A stretch of DNA of 64,000 nt from Marisa cornuarietis (lineage: Eukaryota > Mollusca > Gastropoda > Architaenioglossa > Ampullariidae): NCBI GenBank assembly GCA_004794655.1, contig SMMW01000643.1:144001-208000 (forward strand), written 5' to 3'. The notes under the pieces are model-generated. The model had not been told where the DNA came from. It did not search any database and saw nothing but the letters and a program-made list of their open reading frames with translations. A program made the translations under genes and the position numbers. Numbering within the stretch: the first letter of the stretch is position 1; every line of letters starts with the position of its first letter. Positions 36,622 to 49,484 of the stretch are shown piece by piece.

Positions 36622-39106
36622 GCGAACAAGATACGTCTGTAAAGTGATGACCGACTGTGTGAACAAGATACATCTGTAAAGTGTTGACCTACTGTGTGAA
36701 CAAGATACATCTGTAAAGTGTTGACCTACTGTGAACAAGATACATCTGTAAAGTGTTGACCTACTGTGAACAAGATACATCTGTAAAGTGATGACCTACT
36801 GTGTGAACAAGATACGTCTGTAAAGTGATGACCGACTGTGTGAACAAGATACATCTGTAAAGTGTTGACCTACTGTGTGAACAAGATACATCTGTAAAGT
36901 GTTGACCTACTGTGTGAACAACATACATCTGTAAAGTGTTAACCTACAGTGTGAACAAGATAATCTGTAAAGCGATGACCTACTGTGTGAACAAGATACA
37001 TCTGTAAAGCGATGACCTACAGTGTGAACAAGATACATCTGTAAAGCGATGACCTACAGTGTGAACAAGATACATCTGTAAAGCGATGACCAACTGTGTG
37101 AACAAAATAATCTGTAAAGTGTTGACCTACTGTGTGAACAAGATACATCAGTAAGGTGTTAACCTACAGTGTGAACAAGATACATCTGTAAAGCGATGAC
37201 CTACAGTGTGAACAAGATACATCTGTAAAGCGATGACCTACTGTGTGAACAAAATAATCTGTAAAGTGTTGACCTACAGTGTGAACAAGATACATCAGTT
37301 AGGTGTTAACCTACAGTGTGAACAAGATACATCTGTAAAGCGATGACCTACTGTGTGAAAAAGATACATCTGTAAAGTGTTGACCTACTGTGTGAACAAG
37401 ATACATCTGTAAAGTGTTGACCTATTGTGTGAACAAGATACATCTGTAAAGTGTTGACCTACTGTGAACAAGATACATCTGTAAAGTGATGACCTACTGT
37501 GTGAACAAGATACATCTGTAAAGTGTTGACCTACTGTGTGAACAAGATACATCTGTAAAGTGTTGACCTACTGTGTGAACAAGAAACATCTGTAAAGCGT
37601 TGACCTACTGTGTGAACAAGATACATCTGTAAAGTGTTGACCTACTGTGTGAACAAGATACATCTGTAAAGTGTTGACCTATTGTGTGAACAAGATACAT
37701 CTGTAAAGTGTTTACCTACTGTGAACAAGATACATCTGTAAAGTGATAACCTACTGTGTGAACAAGATACATCTGTAAAGTGTTGACCTACTGTGTGAAC
37801 AAGATACATCTGTAAAGTGTTGACCTACTGTGTGAACAAGATACATCTGTAAAGTGTTGACCTACTGTGAACAAGATACATCTGTAAAGTGATGACCTAC
37901 TGTGTGAACAAGATACGTCTGTAAAGTGTTGACCTACTGTGTGAACAAGATACATCTGTAAAGCGATGACCTACAGTGTGAACAAGATACATCTGTAAAG
38001 TGTTGACCTACTGTGTGAACAAGATACATCTGTAAAGTGTTGACCTACTGTGTGAACAAGATACATCTGTAAAGTGATGACCTACTGTGTGAACAAGATA
38101 CATCTGTAAAGTGTTAACCTACAGTGTGAACAAGATACATCTGTAAAGTGATGACGTACTGTGTGAACAAGATAATCTGTAAAGTGTTAACCTACTGTGT
38201 GAACAAGATACATCTGTAAAGCGATGACCTACTGTGTGAACAAGATACATCTGTAAAGTGTTGACCTACTGTGTGAACAAGATACGTCTGTAAAGTGTTA
38301 ACCTGCTGTGTGAACAAGATACATCTGTAAAGTGTTAACCTACAGTGTGAACAAGATACATCTGTAAAGCGATGACCTACTGTGTGAACAAGATACATCT
38401 GTAAAGTGTTAACCTACTGTGTGAACAAGATACATCTGTAAAGTGTTAACCTACAGTGTGAACAAGATACATCTGTAAAGCGATGACCTACTGTGTGAAA
38501 AAGATACATCTGTAAAGTGATGACCTACTGTGTGAACAAGATACATCTGTAAAGTGTTGACCTACTGTGTGAACAAGATACATCTGTAAAGTGTTGACCT
38601 ATTGTGTCAACAAGATACATCTGTAAAGTGTTGACCTACTGTGAACAAGATACATCTGTAAAGTGATGACCTACTGTGTGAACAAGATACATCTGTAAAG
38701 CGATGACCTACAGTGTGAACAAGATACATCTGTAAAGTGTTGACCTACTGTGAACAAGATACATCTGTAAAGTGATGACCTACTGTGTGAACAAGATACA
38801 TCTGTAAAGTGTTGACCTACTGTGTGAACAAGATACATCTGTAAAGTGTTGACCTACTGTGTGAACAAGATACATTGTAAAGTGATGACCTACTGTGTGA
38901 ACAAGATACATCTGTAAAGTGTTGACCTACTGTGAACAAGATACATCTGTAAAGTGATGACCTACTGTGTGAACAAGATACATCTGTAAAGTGTTGACCT
39001 ACAGTGTGAACAAGATACATCTGTAAAGTGTTGACCTACTGTGTGAACAAGATACATCTGTAAAGTGTTGACCTACTGTGTGAACAAGATACATCTGTAA
39101 AGTGTG
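36622..39106. repeat. 37-bp minisatellite, ~67 units
   Basis: Units contain 'GTGAACAAGATACATCTGTA', AAGTGTTGACC and TACTGT. Variants have AAGCGATGACC, AAGTGTTAACC and TACAGT. Some units lack the TGTG dinucleotide pair, and a few lack AC in GATAATCTG. Confidence 0.97.
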
Positions 39107-39655
39107 ATCGAGAGAGACATGATTAATCAGTATTATGACTCGCTTGAAGCTCCTCAAAATGCCCGTTAAGAGCATCAGTTACTGAAGTACAGCAAAAATG
39201 ATTAGGACTGTATCAGTCGTCGTGTCGATGACAGTTTCTGAAATGTAAATGAGTTGAGTTGTTTTCTGAAATGCTTACGGTTTGTTATTTTTTAAAATGC
39301 TTACGGTTTGTTATTTTTTTAAATGCTTCTGATTTGTTGCGTTTCTCAAATAGTTGTGGTCCGTTTGTTTTCTGAGATGTATGTAGTGTGCGTTGATCGA
39401 AAGAGTTAAAATGAGCATGGGATGTGAGGATTTTCAACTGAAATTGTGAAACAACGGTTATTGTGATGATCGACCTGAAATTGCCAGTTCGAACGACATT
39501 TTGATGACAAGTGACTTCAAAGACATTCTGCTGTCATGGTTACCAACCAATACTACATGGGCCAATTTTGTGACCTCAACACATTCCTAGAAATTCGCAG
39601 GTTTACCAATGAGCCTGACTCGTTTGAGGTCGACTTTGTGACGCACGGCTGCTGT
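39107..39655. other. Short spacer with small internal repeat
   Basis: 'AAATGCTTACGGTTTGTTAT' occurs twice (about 39268 and 39295), with diverged relatives to 39370. No gene is seen. Confidence 0.5.
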
Positions 39656-39659
39656 TTGT

Positions 39660-42600
39660 AGGAATATATATTGGCGAGACAATAAAGTGTAGCCGATATA
39701 TTGGCGAGACAATAAAGTGTAGGCGATGTTTACAGGAATACATATTGGCAAGACAATAAAGTGCACGCGATGTTTACAGGAATACATATTGGCGAGACAA
39801 TAAAGTGCAGGCAATGTTTACAGGAATACATATTGGCGAGACAATAAAGTGCAAGCGATGTTTACAGGAATACATATTGGCGAGACAATAAAGTGCAAGC
39901 GATGTTTACAGGAATACATATTGGCGAGACAATAAAGTGTAGGCGATGTTTACAGGAATACATATTGGCGAGACAATGAAGTGCAGGCAATGTTTACAGG
40001 AATACATATTGGCGAGACAATGAAGTGTAGGCAATGTTTACAGGAATACATATTGGCGAGACAATAAAGTGCAGGCGATGTTTACAGGAATACATATTGG
40101 TGAGACAATAAAGTGTAGGCGATATATTGGCGAGACAATAAAGTGTAGGCAATGTTTACAGGAATACATATTGGCGAGACAATAAAGTGCAGGCAATGTT
40201 TACAGGAATACATATTGATGAGACAATAAAGTGCAGGCGATGTTTACATGAATACATATTGGCGAGACAATAAAGTGCAGGCAATGTTTACAGGAATACA
40301 TATTGGCGAGACAATGAAGTGTAGGCGATGTTTACAGAAATACATATTGGCGAGACAATAAAGTGCAGGCGATGTTTACAGGAATACATATTGGCAAGAC
40401 AATAAAGTGTAGGCAATGTTTACAGGAATACATATTGGCGAGACAATAAAGTGCAGGCAATGTTTACAGGAATACATATTGATGAGACAATAAAGTGCAG
40501 GCGATGTTTACAGGAATACATATTGGCGAGACAATAAAGTGCAGGCAATGTTTACAGGAATACATATTGATGAGACAATAAAGTGCAGGCGATGTTTACA
40601 TGAATACATATTGGCGAGACAATAAAGTGCAGGCAATGCTTACAGGAATACATATTGGCGAGACAATGAAGTGTAGGCGATGTTTACAGGAATACATATT
40701 GGCGAGACAATGAAGTGTAGGCGATGTTTACAGAAATACATATTGGCGAGACAATAAAGTGCAGGCGATGTTTACAGGAATACATATTGGCAAGACAATA
40801 AAGTGTAGGCGATGTTTACAGGAATACATATTGGCGAGACAATAAAGTGCAGGCGATGTTTACAGGAATACATATTGGCAAGACAATAAAGTGCAAGCGA
40901 TGTTTACAGGAATACATATTGGCGAGACAATAAAGTGTAGGCGATGTTTACAGGAATACATATTGGCGAGACAATGAAGTGCAGGCAATGTTTACAGGAA
41001 TACATATTGGCGAGACAATGAAGTGTAGGCAATGTTTACAGGAATACATATTGGCGAGACAATAAAGTGCAGGCGATGTTTACAGGAATACATATTGGCG
41101 AGACAATAAAGTGCAAGCGATGTTTACAGGAATACATATTGGCGAGACAATAAAGTGCAAGCGATGTTTACAGGAATACATATTGGCGAGACAATAAAGT
41201 GTAGGCGATGTTTACAGGAATACATATTGGCGAGACAATGAAGTGCAGGCAATGTTTACAGGAATACATATTGGCGAAACAATGAAGTGTAGGCAATGTT
41301 TACAGGAATACATATTGGCGAGACAATAAAGTGCAGGCGATGTTTACAGGAATACATATTGGTGAGACAATAAAGTGTAGGCGATATATTGGCGAGACAA
41401 TAAAGTGTAGGCAATGTTTACAGGAATACATATTGGCGAGACAATAAAGTGCAGGCAATGTTTACAGGAATACATATTGATGAGACAATAAAGTGCAGGC
41501 GATGTTTACATGAATACATATTGGCGAGACAATAAAGTGCAGGCAATGTTTACAGGAATACATATTGGCGAGACAATGAAGTGTAGGCGATGTTTACAGA
41601 AATACATATTGGCGAGACAATAAAGTGCAGGCGATGTTTACAGGAATACATATTGGCAAGACAATAAAGTGTAGGCAATGTTTACAGGAATACATATTGG
41701 CGAGACAATAAAGTGCAGGCAATGTTTACAGGAATACATATTGATGAGACAATAAAGTGCAGGCGATGTTTACAGGAATACATATTGGCGAGACAATAAA
41801 GTGCAGGCAATGTTTACAGGAATACATATTGATGAGACAATAAAGTGCAGGCGATGTTTACATGAATACATATTGGCGAGACAATAAAGTGCAGGCAATG
41901 CTTACAGGAATACATATTGGCGAGACAATGAAGTGTAGGCGATGTTTACAGGAATACATATTGGCGAGACAATGAAGTGTAGGCGATGTTTACAGAAATA
42001 CATATTGGCGAGACAATAAAGTGCAGGCGATGTTTACAGGAATACATATTGGCAAGACAATAAAGTGTAGGCGATGTTTACAGGAATACATATTGGCGAG
42101 ACAATAAAGTGCAGGCGATGTTTACAGGAATACATATTGGCAAGACAATAAAGTGCAGGCGATGTTTACAGGAATACATATTGGCGAGACAATAAAGTGT
42201 AAACAATGTTTACAGGAATACATATTGGCGAGACAATAAAGTGCAGGCGATGTTTACAGGAATACATATTGGCGAGACAATAAAGTGCAGGCAATGTTTA
42301 CAGGAATACATATTGGCGAGACAATAAAGTGCAAGCGATGTTTACAGGAATACATATTGGCGAGACAATAAAGTGTAAACAATGCTTACAGGAATACATA
42401 TTGGCGAGACAATAAAGTGCAGGCGATGTTTACAGGAATACATATTGGCGAGACAATGAAGTGTAGGCGATGTTTACAGAAATACATATTGGCGAGACAA
42501 TAAAGTGCAGGCGATGTTTACAGGAATACATATTGGCGAGACAATAAAGTGCAGGCGATGTTTACAGGAATACATATTGGCGAGATAATAAAGTGCAGGC

Positions 42601-42838
42601 GATGTTTACAGGAATACATATTGGCGAGACAATAAAGTGCAGGCGATGTTTACAGGAATACATATTGGCGAGACAATAAAGTGCAGGCGATGTTTACAGG
42701 AATACATATTGGCGAGACAATAAAGTGTAAACAATGTTTACAGGAATACATATTGGCGAGACAATAAAGTGCAGGCGATGTTTACAGGAATACATATTGG
42801 CGAGACAATAAAGTGTAAACAATGTTTACAGGAACTGT
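39660..42838. repeat. 44-bp minisatellite with an AATAAA hexamer in most units, ~72 units
   Basis: Units contain 'ACAGGAATACATATTGGCGA', GACAATAAAGTG and CAGGCGATGTTT. Variants are AATGAAGTG, TTGATGAGAC, GGCAAGAC and GTAGGCAATG. The variant order from 39841 to 40890 is repeated almost base for base 1262 bp downstream (41103-42152). Two to three shortened units (GATATATTGGCGAG) occur. Confidence 0.97.
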
Positions 42839-42888
42839 AGCCAATGCTGCATGAGAAGATATGGCACGGCTTAATGCGATTATAAAAT

Positions 42889-42889
42889 C

Positions 42890-42951
<62 letters not shown>
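42889..42951. repeat. (CAGA)n microsatellite, ~15 units
   Basis: A perfect tetranucleotide run within otherwise unique sequence. Confidence 0.98.
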
Positions 42952-42952
<1 letters not shown>

Positions 42953-43533
42953 ATACTGATGAGAATGTCGCCCTGTTTGTAAAAGGGAGGGTTTGACGCC
43001 TGCTGTGATTTCAGAAGTCTGCTGAAGTGGGCGAGACGACAGGGAGGGACAGGAGGGTCTGCAAGTGACTCCCGTGCTAGCAGCCGCGTATTGAATTCCA
43101 GCCTCATTCCCATGCGGCTATTGACCAATCTATCATAGCAATAATTAAAGCGGCCAGCATCGGCCTGCGTGGCTCAGACAATTCTGTGTGAGTGTGCGTA
43201 CGCGCGCCCATTCTGTGTGTGTGTGTGTGTGTGTCTGTGAGTGAATGTGGGTGTGCGTACGCGCGTGCATTCTGTATGTGAGTGTGTGAGTGTGTATGTG
43301 TGCGTGTGTGGTGCGTGCATGCGTGCGTGCGAGCGAGAGAGAGAGGGATGGCAAATATTTAAATCCAAATATTAAAAGTCTTGTCGTTGTCAAAACTCAA
43401 AACTGAACATATTGGCCTTATATGCTGTTACTTAGTCGATGTTTCAGTTTGTAATTATTTATACAACAATGTTGGACTGCCCATCAGTTGTCTGCTATAG
43501 AAAACCTGCTTGAGAGAAGGAATAACTGACTCC

Positions 43534-43567
<34 letters not shown>

Positions 43568-43725
43568 AACAGGAAACATTTGGTGAGGGTATCTGTATTT
43601 ATGTGAACCAAAACAAGATGTCATGCAAACACTGATGTCCTGACCAATGGCTCACTACCCTGTTACCTACAACGGCAAGTGTCTCCTGTACTACTCACAG
43701 CCATGAATAGCAAGTCGGTGATCAG
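42952..43725. other. Gene-free stretch with GT-rich microsatellites
   Basis: GT/GTGA-rich tracts lie at 43190-43340 and a GT run at 43536-43564. No gene is supported. Confidence 0.5.
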
Positions 43726-43727
43726 GG

Positions 43728-44346
43728 GCATGGTCCATTCCCATCTACAGGATGTGTGAGGGGCATGGTCCATTCCCATCTACAGGATGTGTGAGGGCAT
43801 GGTCCATTCCCATCTACAGGATGTGTGAGGGCATGGTCCATTCACATCTACAGGATGTGTGAAGGGCATGGTCTATTCCCATCTACAGGATGTGTGAGGG
43901 GCATGGTCCATTCACATCTACAGGATGTGTGAGGGGTATGGTCCATTCACATCTACAGGATGTGTGAGGGGCATGGTCCATTCACATCTACAGGATGTGT
44001 GAGGGGCATGGTCCATTCACATCTACAGGATGTGTGAGGGGCATGGTCCATTCACATCTACAGGATGTGTGAGGGCATGGTCCATTCACATCTACAGGAT
44101 GTGTGAAGGGCATGGTCCATTCACATCTACAGGATGTGTGAGGGGCATGGTCCATTAACATCTACAGGATGTGTGAGGGGCATGGTCCATTCACATCTAC
44201 AGGATGTGTGAGGGGTATGGTCCATTCACATCTACAGGATGTGTGAGGGGCATGGTCCATTCACATCTACAGGATGTGTGAGGGCATGGTCCATTCCCAT
44301 CTACAGGATGTGTGAGGGGTATGGTCCATTCACATCTACAGGATGT
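43728..44346. repeat. 35-bp minisatellite, ~17-18 units
   Basis: Units contain 'GGGCATGGTCCATTCACATC' then TACAGGATGTGTGAG. Some lack one G (GAGGGCATGG). Left-end units have ATTCCCATC. Confidence 0.97.
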
Positions 44347-44755
44347 GGAATCTACTTCCCCAGACTCTTTAGCGACTGGTGATTGAAACCATAGCACGAG
44401 TATGAAAACCCTCCCGAAATATCAACAAAAACCTGACACGTACCACGCGGGGCGATAGGACCCTTGACCTATTTCACTTTAATGTCAAGGTCGCCTACAC
44501 GTCGCTGCTGTCAACGCCGTCGACGCCGCTGCTGCAGGGTCGCCCAGCTCACAACATATGGTCATCATGGTCAACATGGTCAGGGGTTTTCAACAAAGAG
44601 AAGGTTTTCAGGGGCAGGGAGGCACAGACGGCAGTAGGGAAAGAACTTGAGGGCCAATAAGGAGAGGAAGAAGAAAGATAAAGACAAGGCCGAAGAGAAT
44701 TTTAAGAGCAGAATATCGGGAGAAATAAAACAGGGTGGTAATTCTGATCACAGCT
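44347..44755. other. Spacer without recognised gene
   Basis: Includes a GTCGACGCCG/GTCGCTGCTG block around 44500. No feature beyond that is seen. Confidence 0.45.
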
Positions 44756-44757
44756 TA

Positions 44758-46125
44758 GAGAACAAGGAGTATATTGATAGACTGAATATATTCTATTGTC
44801 AGCACTCAGAGAACAAGGTGTATATAGATAGACTGAGTACATTCTCTTGTCAGAACTCAGAGAACAAGGGGTATGTAGATAGACTGAATATATTCTATTG
44901 TCAGAACCCAGAGAACAAGTAGTATATAGATAGACTGAGTACATTCTCTTGTCAGAACTCATCTGAGAACAAGGCGTATATTGATAGACTGAATACATTC
45001 TGTTGTTAGAACTTAGAGAACAAAGAGTATGAAGATAGACTGAATACATTCTATTGTCAGCACTCAGAGAACAAGGAGTATGAAGATAGACTGAATACAT
45101 TCTATTGTCAGAACTTATAGAACAAGGAGTATGAAGATAGAATACATTCTATTGTCAGCACTCAGAGAACAAAGAGTATGAAGATAGACTGCATACATTC
45201 TATTGTCAGCACTCAGAGAACAAGGAGTATGAAGATAGACTGAATACATTCTATTGTCAGCACTCAGAGAACAAAGAGTATGAAGATAGACTGCATACAT
45301 TCTATATTCAGAACTTAGAGAACATGAGTATGAAGATAGAATACATTCTATTGTCATCACTCAGAGAACAAGGAGTATGAAGATAGACTGAATACATTCT
45401 ATTGTCAGAACTCAGAGAACAAGGAGTATGAAGATAGACTGAATACATTCTATCGTCAGCACTCAGAGAACAAAGAGTATGAAGATAGAATACATTCTAT
45501 TGTCATCACTCAGAGAACAAGGAGTATGAAGATAGACTGAATACATTCTATTGTCAGCACTCAGAGAAAAAGGAGTATGAAGATAGACTGAATACATTCT
45601 ATCGTCAGCACTCAGAGAACAAAGAGTATGAAGATAGACTGCATACATTCTATTGTCAGAACTTAGAGAACATGAGTATGAAGATAAAATACATTCTATT
45701 GTCAGCACTCAGAGAACAAGGAGTATGAAGATAGACTGAATACATTCTATCGTCAGCACTCAGAGAACAAAGAGTATGAAGATAGAATACATTCTATTGT
45801 CATCACTCAGAGAACAAGGAGTATGAAGATAGACTGAATACATTCTATTGTCAGCACTCAGAGAACAAAGAGTATGAAGATAGACTGAAAACATTCTATT
45901 GTCAGAACTCAGAGAAAAAGGAGTATGAAGATAGACTGAATACATTCTATCGTCAGCACTCAGAGAACAAAGAGTATGAAGATAGACTGCATACATTCTA
46001 TTGTCAGAACTTAGAGAACATGAGTATGAAGATAAAATACATTCTATTGTCAGCACTCAGAGAACAAGGAGTATGAAGATAGACTGAATATATTCTATTG
46101 TCAGAACTTAGAGAACAAAGAGTAT
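44758..46125. repeat. 51-bp minisatellite, ~27 units
   Basis: Units contain 'AACAAGGAGTATGAAGATAG', ACTGAATACATTCTATTG and TCAGCACTCAGAG. Short units missing the ACTGAATACA segment recur at intervals of about 300 bp, giving a higher-order pattern (45130, 45330, 45485, 45680, 45785, 46030). Minus-strand 17-residue repeats are artefacts. Confidence 0.96.
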
Positions 46126-46254
46126 GTTGCGTCATGGTGTGATGTAATAAGCAAGTCTACGTCACGAGGTCACTAGGTCACTGAAAAACGTGCCACTATT
46201 CCACCCAGGCTTTTGAACACTAAATAAAATAGATAATAACAATAATGATATAAT

Positions 46255-47735
46255 GATATAATAGTAAATGAGTTTGAGCCGCCAAATGTTACAGTCACTC
46301 TCCAGGTTTGAGAGCCATACAGTAGGACTGCCTTCACATTGAAGTTGAAGATGCGGGTCTTACTGCGGAGGGATAATGCTCGGGAGTTCCAGATGGGGGG
46401 CAGGGTGTTAAAAGCATGTCTGACCTTGTTTATGTGTCGTTTGCTCCACCATCCTTGTTGACGATGCTTCCCAGATATGTGAAGCGGTCTGTTTCTAGGA
46501 TGTTCTCTCCTTGAAGATGGATTGGGAGTTCCTGCTTGTTGTTGATTTTCATCACTTCAGCCTTTCTGTTGATCTTTAAGCCGATCTTCTCTGCTTCCTC
46601 TGCTAGCTTACTCAGTTTGGTTTGTGCATGCCGCTGCTGCCGATGAGATAGGAGACTAATGTCATCCGCAAACTCCAGGTCCTCTAGCAGTCTAGCTGTT
46701 TGGTGAAGGTCCACTGGATACCGGTGTTGTCTTCTACATAATCCAGTCTATGACCATCAGGAAGATTGTCGGCGATAATATGCAACCCTGTCGTATGCCA
46801 GTATTCATTACAAAAGTTTTTTGCTGTTGTTTCAGGGTCTGTCTTTAGTGATTCTGGGGGTATGCTGTCTGGGCCTGCTGCTTTGCCATTTTTCATGCTT
46901 TGATAGCTTTGATGATTTCTGTCTTAGTGTGAGGGCTGGTGTTGACCTGGGGTTGTGCAGTTGCTGGTGGTATGTCAGGTAAGGATGGTGGATGAGGTCG
47001 ATTCAGCATCTCCTCGAAGTGCTCCATCCAGCGGTCTCTTTGTCCTGCATCGTTTGTTATTGTCTTGCCATCTTTGTCTTTCACCGGCTTGTTTGGGTTT
47101 ACGCTCCTGCCTGACAAAGTTTGTGTTATTTCGTGTAGTCGCTTCATGTTTCCCTATATGGCTGCTGTCTCTGCTTCCTCTGTCAGTTCATTGGTGAAGC
47201 GTCTCTTGTCCTCCCTTACCGACCTCTTCACTTGGCAGTTGGCTTCTCAGTATTTTGCTTTGAGACCTTCTTTCTCTTGCTGTTCTTGGCACTGGTTGAG
47301 CTTCTGTTTCAGTCCTTTTCTTGATTCAATCTTTGCCCAAGTCTCTGGAGTCATCCATTCCTTATGTTTTCTTTCACTCTTCCCTAGAACATCTGTACAG
47401 GTTGTCTTCCACATGCTCTTGAGTGTTGACCAGTGTTCTTCCACTGATTCTTCTGTCAGTCCTGAGAGTGCCTCGTACTTACTCTTGATTTCACAGTTAG
47501 AAATTTCCCTTGTCTCCTTGTTCTTGAGGTACTGAGTGTTGAACGTGTGGTGTGGTCTGCCTGTTGTACTGATGAAGGACTTGAGCTTGATCTTAAAGAC
47601 TGCTATTAGGAGCTGGTGGTCTGAAGCAACATCTGCTCCTCTTCTCACTTTGACATCTTGGAGACTCCTTCTCCACATGGTCGATCTGGTTTTTCGTCTG
47701 GCCAGAGAATCAGGGGTTTCAGTTTGTGGTTAGAT
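46255..47735 (-). mobile_element. Truncated, internally deleted non-LTR retrotransposon
   Basis: Read on the minus strand, it begins inside an endonuclease domain and runs through the linker and a partial reverse transcriptase. A thumb/C-terminal part follows (FNTLPPIWNSRAL, FNFNVKAVLLYGSQTWR), then an AT-rich 3' end near 46210-46260. The 5' end is missing. Similarity is to the endonuclease/reverse-transcriptase ORF often annotated as 'craniofacial development protein 2-like' in invertebrates. The clade is not certain. Confidence 0.85.
46270..47700 (-). pseudogene. Endonuclease/reverse-transcriptase pseudogene
   Basis: Endonuclease end: RRSLQDVKVRRGADVASDHQ (47678 downward), with the SDH motif. 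The linker includes LHEITQTLSGR and WMEHFEEMLNRP (47147-46893). RT start: KNGKAAGPDSIPPESLK (46896 downward). The text then jumps to NTGIRQGCILSPTIFLMVID, so the finger region and the first catalytic Asp are deleted. The catalytic box LEFADDISLLSHR and the motif FTYLGSIVNKDGG follow (46714-46430). Stops and frameshifts separate these pieces. It cannot be active. Confidence 0.88.
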
Positions 47736-47739
47736 TTCC

Positions 47740-48597
47740 ACCCAGCATGAATCTCAATAGCAACAACATCTTGCAAGCTTCATAAACGAAACGAAGGGTC
47801 TTGTATTTCTGCTTCGTCAGGCGCTGCCTCTTCGTGGCCGCGATGATGATGAGGACAACCTTCATCGGTGTATGAAGATTTGCTTTAGTGACCACAAGTG
47901 GACAAAAGGCCCAGGATACACGTTCCCAAAAATATTAAATTTATGATTCCACATACTCGATCTCCTGCGTTCTGTTTTGAAGGATATTAGACAAGCAGAA
48001 TGTTTTTTAATCATAGCAAATGAAACTAGAAATCTTTCAGAGAGCCATTGGTCATCTGTATAAAAAGGCAGCAGTATGAAGTAGTGGAGGAACCAGTGGG
48101 TCTCTTCCCTAGACAAGACAAGACAAATTTAGTAGTCCTCAGCGGAGATACATTTGTCGACAGCAAGGGCCTATATAAAAATAATACAAATAACAAATTC
48201 CTAAAATACTACACATACTTCAGCATTCCCATACTAACACAAACATTCCACAAACATACCAAAATCATGAAGCCTACAAAGCCATCCTCAGAGCATAAAG
48301 TCAAAAGTCAGCCAATAGGCCTACCGTTGTTAAAAAATCTAACAGCAGCCGGAATGAAACGCTCTGTTCTCCACAATATGTCAAAAAATACACGGGTCCC
48401 ATGCTGAAGGATATGGGTCCCATATTATTTCTATGGATCCTATACATGTTTTCAGCATTCTGTTCTATGGTTGCAGATTGACAGTGCTTCTGTAGTAACT
48501 ATCTTCTCTGCGCCTACTGCTTGCTTCAGCTGAATGTAGCAATCAAAAGGTGCAGAGCTTAAGTGTAGGACGGCGCGAGCAGCAGGTGCCAAGGCCA
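47740..48597. other. Spacer without recognised gene
   Basis: A 119-codon plus-strand frame (48048-48407) has no recognisable domain and ordinary AT-rich composition. It is not called as a gene. Confidence 0.45.
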
Positions 48598-48598
48598 T

Positions 48599-48860
48599 GA
48601 GCCAGTTGCACAACACGTTTCTAAACCTTAAAACTGTTCTAAAGAAGCAAAATGTCCTCTTAGCCATGTTGATGCATTGCAGAAAAACATACAAAACATT
48701 GTACTGACAGGACGGAAAGTCAGACTTAAACAACTTTATCATACTTAAAGTAGTTTTACTTTTAAAAATTCTAAGATTGTGGTGTGCACTTTAAACTAAT
48801 TATCTAAATAAAATAGAGTTAAGTTAAAACGCTTTTTGTCGTTATGTAATTGTTGCACGG
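48599..48860. mobile_element. MITE-like element, family B copy 2 (inverted)
   Basis: The ends GAGCCAGTTGCACAACACG and TAATTGTTGCACGG correspond to the right and left ends of the copy at 3668-3931. The interior, read on the complement, matches it in order (AAGTGCACACCACAATCTTA, then GTCTGACTTTCCGTCC). Confidence 0.78.
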
Positions 48861-48864
48861 TTTC

Positions 48865-49380
48865 TTTTTTGGCACGTACATTGTCTTGCAAACCTTGAAT
48901 GTGATTAACATTATTAGAACTATTTTGAATAATACACACTTTCTTGTAATTGCATTAGCGGGGTGAGTCATTTTTCAATGTTTTGTTTCTTGTTGCTTTA
49001 ATTGTCTTTTAAGACTGAAAGCAACATGTATTGTGACGCTACCGCCGACGTGTACGTGCGCGAGTGTTCAGGTTCACTTATACATGCCACCCCCTCGATT
49101 TTGTATATTTCGTGATGTCAACATGGAGTTTGCCCTGTCCCCTCCCCAACGCCGAACATCTTCCTATGTAACTTTAATCTTGTTGATCAAACTATTTAAC
49201 ATGTAATAAATTTAGATAAATATGTATGATAGTAGATATAAAAAAATAGATTATTTTAATTTCTTACTAGTTAAAAATTTTCTTGACATTTTCTAGTCTA
49301 CATGTGTCGTTTTTCTGCAGGACCCCCTCAACTTTAAAATTCCCATTTTGCTAATGATGACATTTAATTAATGATGACAC
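48865..49380. other. Upstream region of TRAP1, no gene
   Basis: AT-rich sequence without coding signatures. A CpG-rich patch (GCTACCGCCGACGTGTACGT) lies at about 49040. It may include distal promoter sequence. Confidence 0.4.
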
Positions 49381-49484
49381 ACCGTAAGCGCGGCTGACGA
49401 GGGCTGACTGTGTGTGTGTGTGAGAGAGAGAGAGCGAATCCTCGGCCCGATCCACGTTATGTTGGCTGCACAGTACAAAGATGG
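49381..49484 (+). promoter_or_regulatory. Putative TRAP1 core promoter/5' UTR with YY1-type site at the start codon
   Basis: The 100 bp before the ATG are GC-richer than the surroundings, have a GT/GA microsatellite (49408-49433) and lack a TATA box. The start codon lies in AAAGATGGCGGCCT, matching the YY1 consensus AAnATGGCGGC. YY1 sites over the start codon are common in TATA-less housekeeping and mitochondrial genes. The transcription start cannot be placed. Confidence 0.45.

Noticed and set aside
48048..48407. 119-codon plus-strand frame
   Set aside because: No recognisable domain, AT-rich random-like composition and no splice signals. It sits between transposon remnants.
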